A DNA stretch of 64,000 bases from Phytoseiulus persimilis (taxonomy: Eukaryota; Arthropoda; Arachnida; Mesostigmata; Phytoseiidae). The notes under the pieces were generated by a model. It was not told the origin of the DNA and did not search any database. It saw only the letters and a program-made list of their open reading frames with translations. A program made the position numbers and the translations under genes. The stretch is taken from contig CM075103.1 in NCBI GenBank assembly GCA_037576195.1, forward strand, positions 3,534,001 to 3,598,000. Direction: 5' to 3'. Below, one piece after another: positions 47,501 to 59,721 of the stretch (its first letter is position 1; every line of letters begins with the position of its first letter).

Positions 47501-50267
47501 AGGCATACAGATGATGTTTTCGTGAGAATGTCAATCCAATTTAGTGGCGGACAATATACCGATTGCTTTTCCAATGGACCCTTTCCAACTCATCCGAATG
47601 CTAGCCTGCTCCTCAAGTGAGGCGAGCTTCCAGAGACGCCAGCGAGTATAATTAGTGATTCTAACCCCGGCGCGACTCCGATCCGGCTCAATGCAGGCCT
47701 CCCCTCCCTCCCACCAGGGCCCAGCTGAGCCCTATGCAAATTCGGTGCGCGTCTAAATAAGGCTGTATATGAACGGCGTTGCTGACAGGACACTTTTAGG
47801 CCACAGTCGCCATCCTTCCCGCCTCGCCGTTTAGTGGTGAGAGCAATTTAGGCGCGGCAGTAAGCGGATCGAGTTGAGAGGGTGAAGAGGAGCGAGCAGG
47901 ACAAACTACCGAAAAGCCAACATCTGTCGATACGTGGAGCGGCCACTTCCTAGGATGCTTGCCACTGCAGCTGTTTGGCATCTGCTGTTACTCCACCTGC
48001 TTGCCCTGAGGCGGTTTCTCCTCTTCTTCTTCTTCTTCTCAAAGCGGAAATGACCGGAACTATCGTGCGTATCTCGTCGAAAGGGAAGTTTCTCCTCGAG
48101 GCCGCGACACGACGGAAGAGGCACCCGCGCGAAAAGGGACGTTACGACGAGCGGTATTCAGAGGATCGGGCCGCGAAAACCCCTCTCGCCATCTGAGATC
48201 CAGCCTGTCGGCGAAATCCGGGAACTCCGCAGCCGGAAGGGATGGCCTTCTCTGAGATCCCGTGAGTAACATGTGAAATTCTCGTTCCGTTGGAAGCAAT
48301 ACGTGAAGCGAGCTTAACGAAGCTAGAGGATATCCAGACACCGAGCCTCTGGATCGGAACTCAGACATCACTACTCGAAGCCACCCGAGCCCAAGCAGTG
48401 AGACGATCGATGTCTCGCCGCACAATTAGACGTCTCAACGGTTTATGATTTTCAGATGATTTTGAGTTTTCACGGTGAGAGCATCACATCCAGAGTAGCG
48501 ACCAAAAACCTAAGTTCCGATAGGTCTCCTCAAAACAGTCTTGGACCACAGCCAGTATAGCGCTACGGAGTTTCGCCTTCCACAGTCATGATAGGACCCG
48601 TCGGGAAATCGCAGATGGGGCCCATCATACCGGTTCAGGGAATAAGCGAGCCCTGCTCACTAATGCAGGGACCTCCTCGGGATTCTGCGACTGCTCGGCT
48701 CACAATCGAGCTCATGGAGGGCCAAAGAGCTCCGTGACCTCGGAGGTGCGTCGTCTCGTTGTCAAAGGTGAGGGATCTCGTCGGGAATCGGATTTCCAAG
48801 GAGCGGGGCGAACCCGGATTGCCGACCGGGAGAATCGAAGATCGGCTCTGTGTCAGATGAGTCCAATGATATAAAATACGTCGACGAGGACCGAAGAACG
48901 GTACTCTTCCGACTGTGCTCCCACACTTTCTCGGAGCCTGCCTTCAACGAGGGGTTCGGCATGCAAATTGAATGCGAATGCATAATTTTCTGATTATATC
49001 CCTATTATCTTCAATCTCGGACGTATCGATGTCAAACGCACGCTTGCGACGCATGCCTAAATACCCTCCTTGCTATGGAGATCGCCGTTTCTTTATCTCC
49101 GCTCCACTCCTCCATCTGACCTACTAGCTTCCCGCTCGCGCTCAACTCCATTCGAATCGCTCCAGTAGACTACGGGTCGATGGGGATTTCGACACCACAC
49201 ATTTCACGCCATCTGTTGATCTGCTATCGTGGATGATTAGGGAGATTAACTGTGTTTTGGGAGCGTTTGTTCGCGATCGATTTTCCGCTTGATCACATTG
49301 CGCTCATCCGCTCATCTGAGGATAGACACCGAACTCCGTTCAGCCACTACTGGGAGCGTCATTGACTCCCGCTGTACTCGTTCGGAAAACGTCGCAGGAC
49401 AGACATCTCTCCCTCGATTTCGGGGTTTTGCTGGAAAAAGCCTGCGCGGGATCGATTCTTGGGGAAATTTCCCGGGAGCTCCAGGAAGCTTCTGGAAAAA
49501 ACGCTCGATTCGTTTCGATGGTTCCCGGGGCGACCTGCCGCATTCGAGGCAATATTTGTGGCGGAGCCTCTTCCCAGGACACAGTGTTGAGTTTATCACA
49601 CCGAATCGATTCCGCATCAGTTGAGGCCAGTTCGAATTTCAGGGAGTTTTAGAAGCGAATAAAAAGTCAGTAATGAAAGCTCGGCGGGTGCCCGATGAAG
49701 CCGTCGTCATCGTTCGTGGCTGGCTGGCTCGCTCGTTCAAAGACTGCTCGTCGGAGGAGGGTTCGTGTTCCCGGCTAACAAAAACGGTGCCATGTTGCTA
49801 CACTATCGGATGTTCGTTCTGCCATGGTCCGAACCTCCCATTCGTCCGCCTGTCTGCCCCTCTCGCTGGCTGTCTCCCATCGTTCCTCGGATGTCCCACA
49901 GTTTTCTTCGTTCCATGGTTTGCTCCGAGCGTCATGGCTGCGCTTGGGATCGTTTCGCCCTTCCAGTTCAACGCGCGCATTGAGCCTTAGATGGAGCATG
50001 AAAGGAATCGACCGCAGTACCAGCCACGGCATTGAAGGGGAAAAGAAAAGAAAAATCGTCCCACGCCAAACAACGAACTCACGAACGACGCTCGACCGGA
50101 GCTGTGGAAATCGCTGCCCCGGTTGGTCGAGCCGAGCTAGCCCAGGATTACACATGAGATTCACACAATAAAGTCACCGCCGGGGAGCAGAGGCTGCTCA
50201 CGAGGATGGTTTCGAAACAGTGGGGGAGCTGGGAGGAAATCAGGTCCCAGGTTCTTTTTATGAACGA
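44519..50267. other. No recognisable gene
   Basis: A TATATATAG box near 45309 is followed by an open plus-strand frame (LATLKQLLHQRLLLDADIET, 45446-45667), but the opposite strand is equally open. A CTT-rich tract (48010-48036) precedes CAAAG and an open stretch to 48196. A tRNA-like T-arm (minus strand, near 46612) has no cloverleaf. Nothing here is firm. Confidence 0.4.
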
Positions 50268-50455
50268 CTAGCCGGCCTTCGGCCGACTACGCTGGCCGAC
50301 CCGTCCCTTGCCTCGGGAGTCTACTGCTGACAGACACACATCGCCTTAAATGTAGTGTCATGAGACCTTCGGGAGTGGCCACCGATTCTCGAAAGGGTTC
50401 TGACCTGGAATCGAGGCACTTTCCCCTCTCTTCACTTGGTCAGCATCATGGTCTC

Positions 50456-53400
50456 GAGAAGTATGGTCAGATTGGTGTCGTAATCACCCCTCCAGATTCG
50501 GAGAAGCATGGTCAGATTGGTCCCGGAATCACCCCTCCAGGTCTTGAAAAGTATGCTTAGATTTGTCTCGGAATCACCCCTCCAGAGCTGGAAACTAATG
50601 GCCAGATTGGTCTCGGAATCACTCCTCCAGAGTTGGAAACTAATGGCCAGATTGGCACCGGAATCACCCCTCCAGAGTTGAAAACTAATGGCCAGATTGG
50701 TCTCGGAATCACCCCTCCAGAGTTGGAAAGTAATGGCCAGATTGGTCTCAGAATCCCCCCTCCAGAGTTGGAAAGTAATGGCCAGATTGGTACCGGAATC
50801 ACCCCTCCAGAGTTGAAAACTAATGGCAAGATTGGTCTCGGAATCACCCCTCCAGAGTTGGAAAGTGATGGCCAGATTGGTCTCAGAATCCCCCCTCCAG
50901 AGTTGGAAAGTAATGGCCAGATTGGTACCGGAATCACCCCTCCAGAGTTGGAAACTAATGGCCAGATTGGCACCGGAATCACCCCTCCAGAGTTGGAAAC
51001 TAATGGCCAGATTGGTCTCGGAATCACCCCTCCAGAGTTGGAAAGTGATGGCCAGATTGGTCTCAGAATCACCCCTCCAGAGTTGGAAAGTAATGGCCAG
51101 ATTGGTCCCGGAATCACCCCTCCAGAGTTGGAAAGTAATAGCCGGATTGGTCTCGGAATCACCCCTCCAGAGTTGGAAAGTAATGGCCGGATTGGTCTCG
51201 GAATCACCCCTCCAGAGTTGGGAAGTGATGGTCAGATCGGTCCCGGAATCACCCCTCCAGAGTTGGAATGTTATGGCCAGATTGGTCCCGGAATCACCCC
51301 TCCAGAGTTGGAAAGTAATAGCCGGATTGGTCTCGGAATCACCCCTCCAGAGTTGGAAAGTAATGGCCGGATTGGTCTTGGAATCACCCCTCCAGAGTTG
51401 GGAAGTGATGGCCAGATTGGTCTCGGAATCACCCCTCCAGAGTTGGAAAGTAATGGCCAGATTGATACCGGAATCACCCCTCCAGAGTTGGAAAGTAATT
51501 GCCGGATAGGTTCCGGAATCACCCCTCCAGAGTTGGAAAGTAATGGCCAGATTGGTCTCGGAATCACCCCTCCAGAGTTGAAAACTAATGGCCAGATTGG
51601 TCTCGGAATCACCCCTCCAGAGTTGGAAAGTAATGGCCAGATTGGTCTCGGAATCACCCCTCCAGAGTTGGAAAGTAATGGCCAGATTGGTCTCGGAATC
51701 ACCCCTCCAAAGTTGGAAAGTAATGGCCGAATTGGTCTCAGAATCACCCCTCCACAGTTGGAAAGTAATGGCCAGATTGGTCTCAGAATCACCCCTCCAG
51801 AGTTGGAAAGTAATGGCCAGATTGGTCTCGCGATCCCCCCCCCAGAGTTGGAAAGTAATGCTCAGATTGCTCCCGGAATCACCCCTCCAGAGTTGGAAAG
51901 TAATGGCCAGATTGATACCGGAATCACCCCTCCAGAGTTGGAAACTAATGGCCAGATTGGTCTCGGAATCACCCCTCCAGAGTTGGAAAGTAATGGCCAG
52001 ATTGGTCTCGGAATAACCCCTCCAGAGTTCGAAAGTAATGGCCAGATTGGTCTCAGAATCCCCCCTCCAGAGTTGGAAAGTAATGGCCAGATTGGTCTCA
52101 GAATCCCCCCTCCAGAGTTGGAAAGTAATGGCCAGATAGGTACCGGAATCACCCCTCCAGAGTTGGAAACTAATGGCCAGATTGGCACCGGAATCACCCC
52201 TCCAGAGTTGGAAACTAATGGCCAGATTGGTCTCGGAATCACCCCTCCAGAGTTGGAAAGTGATGGCCAGATTGGTCTCAGAATCACCCCTCCAGAGTTG
52301 GAAAGTAATGGCCAGATTGGTCTCGGAATCACCCCTCCAGAGTTGGAAAGTAATGGCCAGATTGGTCTCGGAATCACCCCTCCAGAGTTGGAAAGTAATG
52401 GCCAAATTGGTCTCGGAATCACCCCTCCAGACTTGGAAAGTGATAGTCAGATTGGTCTCGGAATCAACCCTCCAGAGTTGGAAAGTAATGGCCAGATTGG
52501 TACCGGAATCACCCCTCCAGAGTTGGAAATTAATGGCGAGATTGATACCGGAATCACCCTTCCAGAGTTGGAAACTAATGGCCAGATTGGCACCGGAATC
52601 ACCCCTCCAGAGTTGAAAACTAATGGCAAGATTGGTCTCGGAATCACCCCTCCAGAGTTGGAAAGTAATGGCCAGATTGGTCTCGGAATCACCCCTCCAG
52701 AGTTGGAAAGTAATGGCCAGATTGGTCTCGGAATCACCCCTCTAGAGTTGGGAAGTAATGGCCAAATTGGTCTCGGAATCACCCCTCCAGACTTGGAAAG
52801 TGATAGTCAGATTGGTCTCGGAATCAACCCTCCAGAGTTGGAAAGTAATGGCCAGATTGGTACCGGAATCACCCCTCCAGAGTTGGAAACTAATGGCGAG
52901 ATTGATACCGGAATCACCCTTCCAGAGTTGGAAACTAATGGCCAGATTGGCACCGGAATCACCCCTCCAGAGTTGAAAACTAATGGCAAGATTGGTCTCG
53001 GAATCACCCCTCCAGAATTGGAAAGTAATGGCCAGATTGGTCTCGGAATCACCCCTCCAGAGTTGGAAAGTAATGGCCAGATTGGTCTCGGAATCACCCC
53101 TCCAGACTTGGAAAGTGATAGTCAGATTGGTCTCGGAATCAACCCTCCAGAGTTGGAAAGTAATGGCCAGATTGGTACCGGAATCACCCCTCCAGAGTTG
53201 GAAATTAATGGCGAGATTGATACCGGAATCACCCTTCCAGAGTTGGAAACTAATGGCCAGATTGGCACCGGAATCACCCCTCCAGAGTTGAAAACTAATG
53301 GCAAGATTGGTCTCGGAATCACCCCTCCAGAGTTGGAAAGTAATGGCCAGATTGGTCTCGGAATCACCCCTCCAGAGTTGGAAAGTAATGGCCAGATTGG

Positions 53401-53870
53401 TCTCGGAATCACCCCTCTAGAGTTGGGAAGTAATGGCCAAATTGGTCTCGGAATCACCCCTCCAGACTTGGAAAGTGATAGTCAGATTGGTCTCGGAATC
53501 AACCCTCCAGAGTTGGAAAGTAATGGCCAGATTGGTACCGGAATCACCCCTCCAGAGTTGGAAACTAATGGCGAGATTGATACCGGAATCACCCTTCCAG
53601 AGTTGGAAACTAATGGCCAGATTGGCACCGGAATCACCCCTCCAGAGTTGAAAACTAATGGCAAGATTGGTCTCGGAATCACCCCTCCAGAATTGGAAAG
53701 TAATGGCCAGATTGGTCTCGGAATCACCCCTCCAGAGTTGGAAAGTAATGGCCAGATTGGTCTCGGAATCACCCCTCCAGACTTGGAAAGTGATAGTCAG
53801 ATTGGTCTCGGAATCAACCCTCCAGAGTTGGAAAGTAATGGCCTTATTGGTCTCGAAATCACCCCTCCAG
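50456..53870 (+). repeat. 45-bp minisatellite, about 76 units
   Basis: The consensus unit encodes GLGITPPELESNGQI on the plus strand. The ATTGG anchor recurs from 50471 to 53846, exactly 75 x 45 bp, so there is no net insertion or deletion. Units differ by substitutions only (GGTCTCGG / GGTACCGG / GGCACCGG; AAAGTAATGG / AAACTAATGG / AAAGTGATGG). Because 45 is a multiple of three and the consensus has no stop, long frames are open on both strands: plus 50633-53935, 1,100 codons; minus 52405-50432, 657 codons. I regard these as products of the repeat rather than genes. Confidence 0.95.
52431..53781 (+). repeat. 675-bp higher-order repeat within the minisatellite
   Basis: The variant ACTTGGAAAGTGATAGTCAG occurs at 52431, 52791, 53106, 53466 and 53781. 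The spacings are 360, 315, 360 and 315 bp, that is 8 and 7 units alternately. Two tandem 675-bp blocks are therefore present. The 360-bp version carries one extra unit with TCTAGAGTTGGGAAG. Confidence 0.9.
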
Positions 53871-54021
53871 GAATTTTTATGATAGATTTTCATGATAGAT
53901 GTACAGGAGAGGAGGTGGGGAAGGATATCCGATGACGATGGGATGAGTCTGGCTGGCGTCATAACGGGGCGGTGCACCTTATCGTCAGAATTTGGATGCG
54001 GATGACAGTATGGAGGGGGTC

Positions 54022-54077
54022 AAAGTTGGGGTAAATCGCGAGGGGGGGAGGAGGGGAGGAGGAGGGGGGGAGGGGTG
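54022..54077 (+). repeat. G-rich (GGA)n stretch
   Basis: A purine-rich GAGGGGGGGAGGAGGGGAGG region between the minisatellite and the ACAA tail. Confidence 0.7.
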
Positions 54078-54170
54078 GGTGGCCTATGTCCGTCCCGGAG
54101 AGCCGCCCTACATTATGCAGTTTGTTCCAAGTCGATCCGATCAATACCAGAGGAGCCTATTGAGGACATA

Positions 54171-54212
54171 CAAACAAACAAACAAACAAACAAACAAACA
54201 AACAAACAAACA
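54171..54212 (+). repeat. (ACAA)n microsatellite
   Basis: About ten perfect CAAA/ACAA units form the start of the RTE-like tail. Confidence 0.95.
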
Positions 54213-54238
54213 GACCCTGGATTTTTATATATATAGAT

Positions 54239-57200
54239 GAGTTCGGGCGCCGGATGCTATTCCAGGACGGACTTCGGATGTCGTTCAGGAACTCGTTGGA
54301 TCGAGAATATCTGTCGAGGAATTTTTATGATTGTTCTCCGCGCAGGAAGCCCTTCTCCGGAATCTACAACAGAAACCATCGACGGGGACGGTCACTATGG
54401 TGAAAGCGGAGCTCTCGGCATTCCCGAACCTCTGAAAACAGGTGAAAGCATCTCTCCCTGTAAGATCCTGATGAGCCCTCTCGTATCGCCACGGAAGTTT
54501 CTCAGGTTCCTTCCTCACACATAATTCAATCAATTCTCAACTTGAGATACGATGCATAGTGCTGACAATCGCTCGAATCCGGGGTTTTCCGCGCGACAAA
54601 GCGAACCACTCGACACGATGAGTGTCGTACTGAGTCAAGTTCTTCGACACAGCTGAGGCTGGAGTGCTCTCTCGGAATCCACATGGAGCAGCCGACCCTC
54701 GAGTGATTCGCGGAGGGGACTCGAGGGGCAAAACGCCTCCCTCCCTATCTTGACCCGATTCTGCGCCCGCCAGGTTACGGCAGAGTCAAGCTTCACCCTC
54801 ATTGCCTCTCGCGGCCTTCTTCAGCTCCATTCAGCCATTCCGACGTCAATGACAATCAAAATGAACTGTCGGCGACCGGGAGAGACCGGGAATAAACTTG
54901 CGGGGTTTTTAGGGTATTGAGCCTAACCTAATGACTTGCGGAATGTACCATCTCCCCACCGTGCAGAGTGGATTATTTATCGGGATCGAGAGAGTGGCCG
55001 TATCTCAAGAAACACCGACGGTCACCGCTCTTGCTCACTCCATTCACCCGCGAAGCGACGTGTCGTGAGCAAGGCGTCTCTTTGGGAGCAATTTGTTCCC
55101 CATATTCGTTCCCGTGGTGGGAAAAGCGGTGGAAAACCTAGCAAGAACATGAGATTGACTCCGAGTAATCGGAAGACCATGAATCAACGATCTCCAAGAA
55201 GGGTCAGATTTTCCCCCGACATACGGATGGCTTTCTCTCAATCCAGAGGTGACCTCAGTTGGTGGGATCTCCACTCCGTCCAATGCGTTTTCAGGTCCCC
55301 TCAAAGTGCACTCTTGGGAGCTGCTAGCTCAGGATCTTGAGCTACTTCATGCTCGAGCCGCATTTCTTCTCCGACTCTTGAAAGTAGGTTCTCGAGTGAA
55401 TCTTTTCTCGCGCCCTAGGCGGAAATGCGGTCTTTCATCGTTCCGACTGCGCAGATATTATTTGGTCTGAGCCTCCCGAAGAGAGCCGAGCAGCACTCAA
55501 AACAAAATCGAGGCTCCTCGCGAAAAGGCGAGCGAGAATGAAGTTGCTCTTCATTTGAGTATCTTCCTCGACTCACGCGAAGCAGGAAAACGCTACGCTG
55601 TTGCGACAGTACAGATGGAATAGGAAACTCAGTTTGGCCTAATGGTCTCCTCCTGAAATACACGAAAGGCTTTCTCGATTGGAGGCCACGAGTCTTACGA
55701 GGCCGACGGCACAAGATGGAGTATGCGGAGGGAGACGGGCTTATCAGTTGCTAAAAACCACGATTTCGCTCACAATCCTCGCGGATAGGGTCACAAGGAT
55801 CAGGCAGATCCCAGCAATGCCGAGAATGGAGGGGCTCCACCTGCTCGGCTTGGAATTGATTGCCACGTTTCTGGAGTAGGACGAGCCTGCAACGTGTCGA
55901 CGACGAACCCGAGAGCCAAGAGGCAGACTGGCTGATGTCGTGACTAACGGAGGGAAACTTCATGACGTGGCAATCTGAACAACTTCTCTCGACTCCTCCC
56001 ACTTCTCGTCAACTGTGCAAGATGAACGAAACGGAAAAACCCCTAATCACTTTCCCTTTCCTGTCAGCGGAGAAGCGGTGCTGCTAGCAGTGGGGAATTC
56101 GTTTCTTATTCATCAGCCCACCCAATACTTTGTGCTGAGCAGCTCCGAGCTCGACTAGTAACCTCTAATAGCCGAGTCAGTGTCCAAAGAGTCATAGGTT
56201 GGTCAGACCATTTTGAAGGCTTCGTGGAAACCCCACGTTGACATCTTCGCGGTCGACCGCGGTCTCGAAACCACCTCCATGGATCCGGTCGCGGCGCATC
56301 GAGTGGGACTCCCGAGCCTGGCTTCGTCCTTGGATTCAGCTGAGAGGAAGCGGCTTGGTGATGATTTCATGTTTGATTCCACCAGAATCCCCGAAATGGT
56401 TTCGGTTTCGTCCACCAGGGAAACTGTGACAACAATCTGCGACGAAGTTCTCTTCTCCCGTAATTGCTCGCTGCCTGGTGGAGCGAAAGGAAGACAGTGG
56501 GACGTGGAACTCGACACAAGACGGACAACGACCGATTGAACGGGCGGTCGCACTGTACGACGACGAACGAGGTGGGAATACTCTTGGGAGTAGTTGCAGC
56601 AAGCCGTACTTGAATCCAAACGAAGAAAAATTTGAGACTCTCCTTTTCCGCCCTGCTGTGGACATTCGCGAGGCGAAAAATGTAGCTTCGATGTTGCATC
56701 CTGCTCGAATCAGAAATTTCTTGACACTTCTGTACTGCTACCTGGAGTCCTTCTGCGAGCTTCAGAAGGATCCGCAGCTCTGTTTTGGGACGACGAATCT
56801 TGAAATACACGGCACGGCCGATCGCCGAGGGCACTCTATCGAGCATCGAAAGTGTTCGCCATTAGCAAATGAATTTTCCAGGTGCCGACCGCGACTCCCC
56901 GCTCGACTTCGTCGGCCTGAGAGCAAAGGATCCGAGGCACGTCGTCCTTGTGCGCCCCGCCGCCTCCATCAGTGAATCGGAACGGCGGAAAAACAGCGAT
57001 ACCTGGCTCCAGGAAGAAAATACAGTTGCGCCGAAGTTTGGTGTGGTGACACCTGGGAGCCCCATGACATGCTTAGACCTCCTCCAGAAAAGCGAAAACG
57101 TGAGCGGGGAGACCGAATTTTAGGCGGCGCATTGAACTCCAGAAGGTCCCGACATCTCTCCAGGAAACAACGACTGCCATCCCGACACGGAGGGGATCAG

Positions 57201-58600
57201 AAGGATGAACAGTCCCGAATAGAATTTTACGACGCAGGAGAGCCCGTAGCGGTCGCTTTGCGCGCGCCAACCTCGAATCTGAGGCACACATGGCACCGAT
57301 TCTCACCGGGATCGTTCCCTTCGATGAATCGTTCGCGGTTCTCGACGGTGTTTCTATTGGATTTGTTTGATTTATTGTGATTCCCATGCCCTGAGTGGCA
57401 GAGTCCCGACGCGAACCCCCTCTTACATTCATGGCTCCGCTTCGGTCTGGCTGAGACTGCAGTGTGATGCGGACCGCTTTGCATCCGTCGAGAGATCGGT
57501 GGCAAATTATGGATCTTGCTGCAGATTTTCGCTCACAAGGGATGAGCAGACCATGTGAGTTGCAAATCGCCGTCTGCAAGTCGGTGATGGAGACGATGAA
57601 CATGTGAATAAAATAGTTGCGATTTTTCCGCGACCGGAAGGATAAAAGTACGACGGCAACGAGACGATTTTGGAACTCGATTCATAACCGCAGAATAAAT
57701 ACCTCATGGTCCTCTGCCCACTTGTAGCGCGTTGGCTGGGTTCAGACAGGGGGCAAATGTAGACGGGGTTCTGTGAGCAGCCATGATACAACGAAGCGCA
57801 TTGAAATCGATTTGCTGTTCACAATCACCCTTGTTCACATTTGCTCCCGGCTTGCCCTCCAACTTGCCACGCAGCCGACTGTGATTTTGCAGCACCAGCA
57901 GCACCAAACTGTGATTTCTGAGCTTGAGTTTTCCTTTCAAAAGTATATCTCACAATCCATCGTTTCATGGATCGTCAGTTCCGAAACCACGCTCTTGGAT
58001 CGGGCAATGTTTCAGCCGCTCCTGCGACTGGATTCAAGTTTTCGAATCTATACAAGTTGTGGTCCCAACACGTTGCAGTGGATCTCGGGAGCGGGAAGTC
58101 CCTTTGACATGCTTTGAACGGGAAACCGACGCCCGTCATTCAATCATTCATCGGAGGATTCAGCTGAGATGGGTTCGACCCTTGCGCACTCTGATTCCAG
58201 ATTCACTCTCGACACGCGGCATTGTGACGCGCCGGATCTCCCCCCCCCCTTGAGTCACATTCCCCCCAGGAGGACACTATCCAAGTTCAAATCAGAAAAC
58301 AAAAGCACTCATCCTCTACGGGTCACTATGGTTGCCCAGGCCGAACCGGAATAGGCAGATCGGCTCCTATGATGAACCCCCGTCCTGAAACCGGGTCCTC
58401 ACGTTACTGCGTCGTTTTTTCGTGACAGGAGGACACCTGAAGTAAAGATTTGAGAACTGAGGCAGCGCTGTCACGTCGGAGACTGTTGAGCTTCCGAATT
58501 CGATTCCGAGATATCATGAGTGCGACAGCAGTGTCAGAGATTTACAGCGGGTCTTCGATTGTGTGGTAGAACCGCGCCTGCTTCCTGAGAAGTATGCATG
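54239..58600. other. No recognisable gene
   Basis: At 56213-57123 several open frames overlap on both strands. The plus strand reads protein-like (SLASSLDSAERKRLGDDFMF; later EEKFETLLFRPAVDIREAKN), but the minus-strand frame 56846-56367 is equally plausible. No domain is recognised. A C-run lies near 58243-58250. Confidence 0.4.
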
Positions 58601-58633
58601 TTATTAACGATGCCATTCTCATTCGTTCAAAGT

Positions 58634-59220
58634 GATTCGAGTCTTGTCCAAGCTGCACCTAATCGAGCAATGTTCTCCGGCTATTTCCAACCATGCCCCG
58701 AAGAATATGCACACGGCCACAGGCTCATTGAGGTAACTCGGTTCTCCTACTCGTTTCCGGCCCCCCGGAGACTCCGAGACTCTCCTAGATCCGGTTCGAG
58801 ATTGGAGTGCTTGCGAAGGGCTCAGAAAGAACCAAGCGAGCACAACATCCAGCGAGGAATCTTCCAAGTCGTTCATTTCAACTCATTTGAGGACATCCTC
58901 GACTTAGATAGGGAACTGACGTGAACCGGTCGTTTTGGTTTCATATCGGGACAGATCCAGTTGATGTGTTTCAATCTTTCTCTCGTCAAAATCGTGGACA
59001 AGCGTTGTGAGATCCCTCAGGGTTCGGATGCGTTCCACGACGAAGCTGTCAGACGACGACCCATCCCCGGCGCACTGTTCACAGTATGTTATTCAATGTA
59101 TGTTCCTCCGGCTGACAATGTGAGACGTGATGCCCTCGTGGAAAGAGTAATAGAATTTTTCTGTTCGAACGACGTGCGCCAAAATATGTTCGAGATTAAG
59201 AACACTGTTCGGCGTTAGCA
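58634..59220 (+). CDS. Possible exons upstream of the sushi-like exon, unknown gene
   Basis: A segment after acceptor ATTCGTTCAAAG reads DSSLVQAAPNRAMFSGYFQP and then CPEEYAHGHRLIE, closed by donor GAG|GTAACT (58732). A second open stretch follows acceptor GGGACAGATCCAG (58949) and contains KRCEIPQGSDAFHDEAVRRR and VRRDALVERVIEFF up to a stop at 59219. These are suggestive only, since the minus strand is open in places too. Confidence 0.15.
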
Positions 59221-59460
59221 CCCCGAAGGAAACCTCAATAATATTTCCATGGTCACATTCATACATGCTCTTGTATCGCGCTCACCTTTTGTGGTCACTT
59301 GAGACCGGTCATCGCCCGCGAAACCCGCCGTCCGTGATTTGGGGAAACTTGCAAGCCTTGAAGCTGGTTCTGTACGAAGCTCCATGAACTCGATTCTCCA
59401 GCAGCTCCTCTCGAGTTTTCGGTTAGGTCTATGAATTTCCGGTCGATGATTTTTTCCCAG

Positions 59461-59721
59461 ATGTGTGTTGTCCCTTCAAAGTGGAAGGAGGCGTGGTCGA
59501 CTTCAATAACAGCCGGCCTGCCGAGCCCTCATGTCTCGATTGCCGGGGCTTCCAGCTCGTGGGGCAAGGAGTAACGACTTCCGGATGGGCTTCACCCATC
59601 TGTCAAAGTGCATCTGAGGTACAACTGTATTTCGGTGGGAGAGATTCGCCAGGGCATCCTTCGCAAACTTGCGGGAGAATATTCAGCGTTCCTGCTGAAA
59701 ATTGGGAGGTATTGGAACCAG
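59461..59721 (+). CDS. Candidate exon with a sushi (CCP)-like domain
   Basis: The acceptor GATTTTTTCCCAG is very strong, and donor CCAG|GTAGTC closes a 261-nt exon that is phase 1 to 1, the usual sushi-exon phase. The frame reads VCCPFKVEGGVVDFNNSRPA, then CLDCRGFQLVGQGVTTSGWA and SPICQ. This resembles the sushi order Cys...NG...Cys-x-x-Gly-Tyr-x-Leu-x-Gly...Trp...Pro-x-Cys, but the third cysteine is absent. Sushi domains occur in secreted or adhesion proteins. Another donor (GAG|GTACAA, 59619) is possible. The opposite strand is partly open, so this is tentative. Confidence 0.25.

Larger units (their letters stand above)
50268..54238 (+). mobile_element. RTE-like retroposon shell enclosing a giant minisatellite
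   Basis: The 5' part starts CTAGCCGGCCTTCGGCCGAC, a form common at 5' ends of arthropod retroposons and their short derivatives. The 3' end is (ACAA)n, then CAGACCCTGG and TTTTTATATATATAGAT, the matching RTE-type tail. Between them lie a leader of about 190 bp, the 45-bp array (50456-53870) and about 300 bp of unique DNA. I could not find flanking target-site duplications. That the two ends belong to one insertion is inferred from the parallel arrangement at 20.4-20.6 kb. Confidence 0.45.

Noticed and set aside
50633-53935. 1,100-codon plus-strand open frame and a 657-codon minus-strand frame as giant repeat proteins
   Set aside because: Both arise because a stop-free 45-bp unit is a multiple of three. 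Several frames on both strands are open, no start or domain context is seen, and the flanks look like a retroposon.
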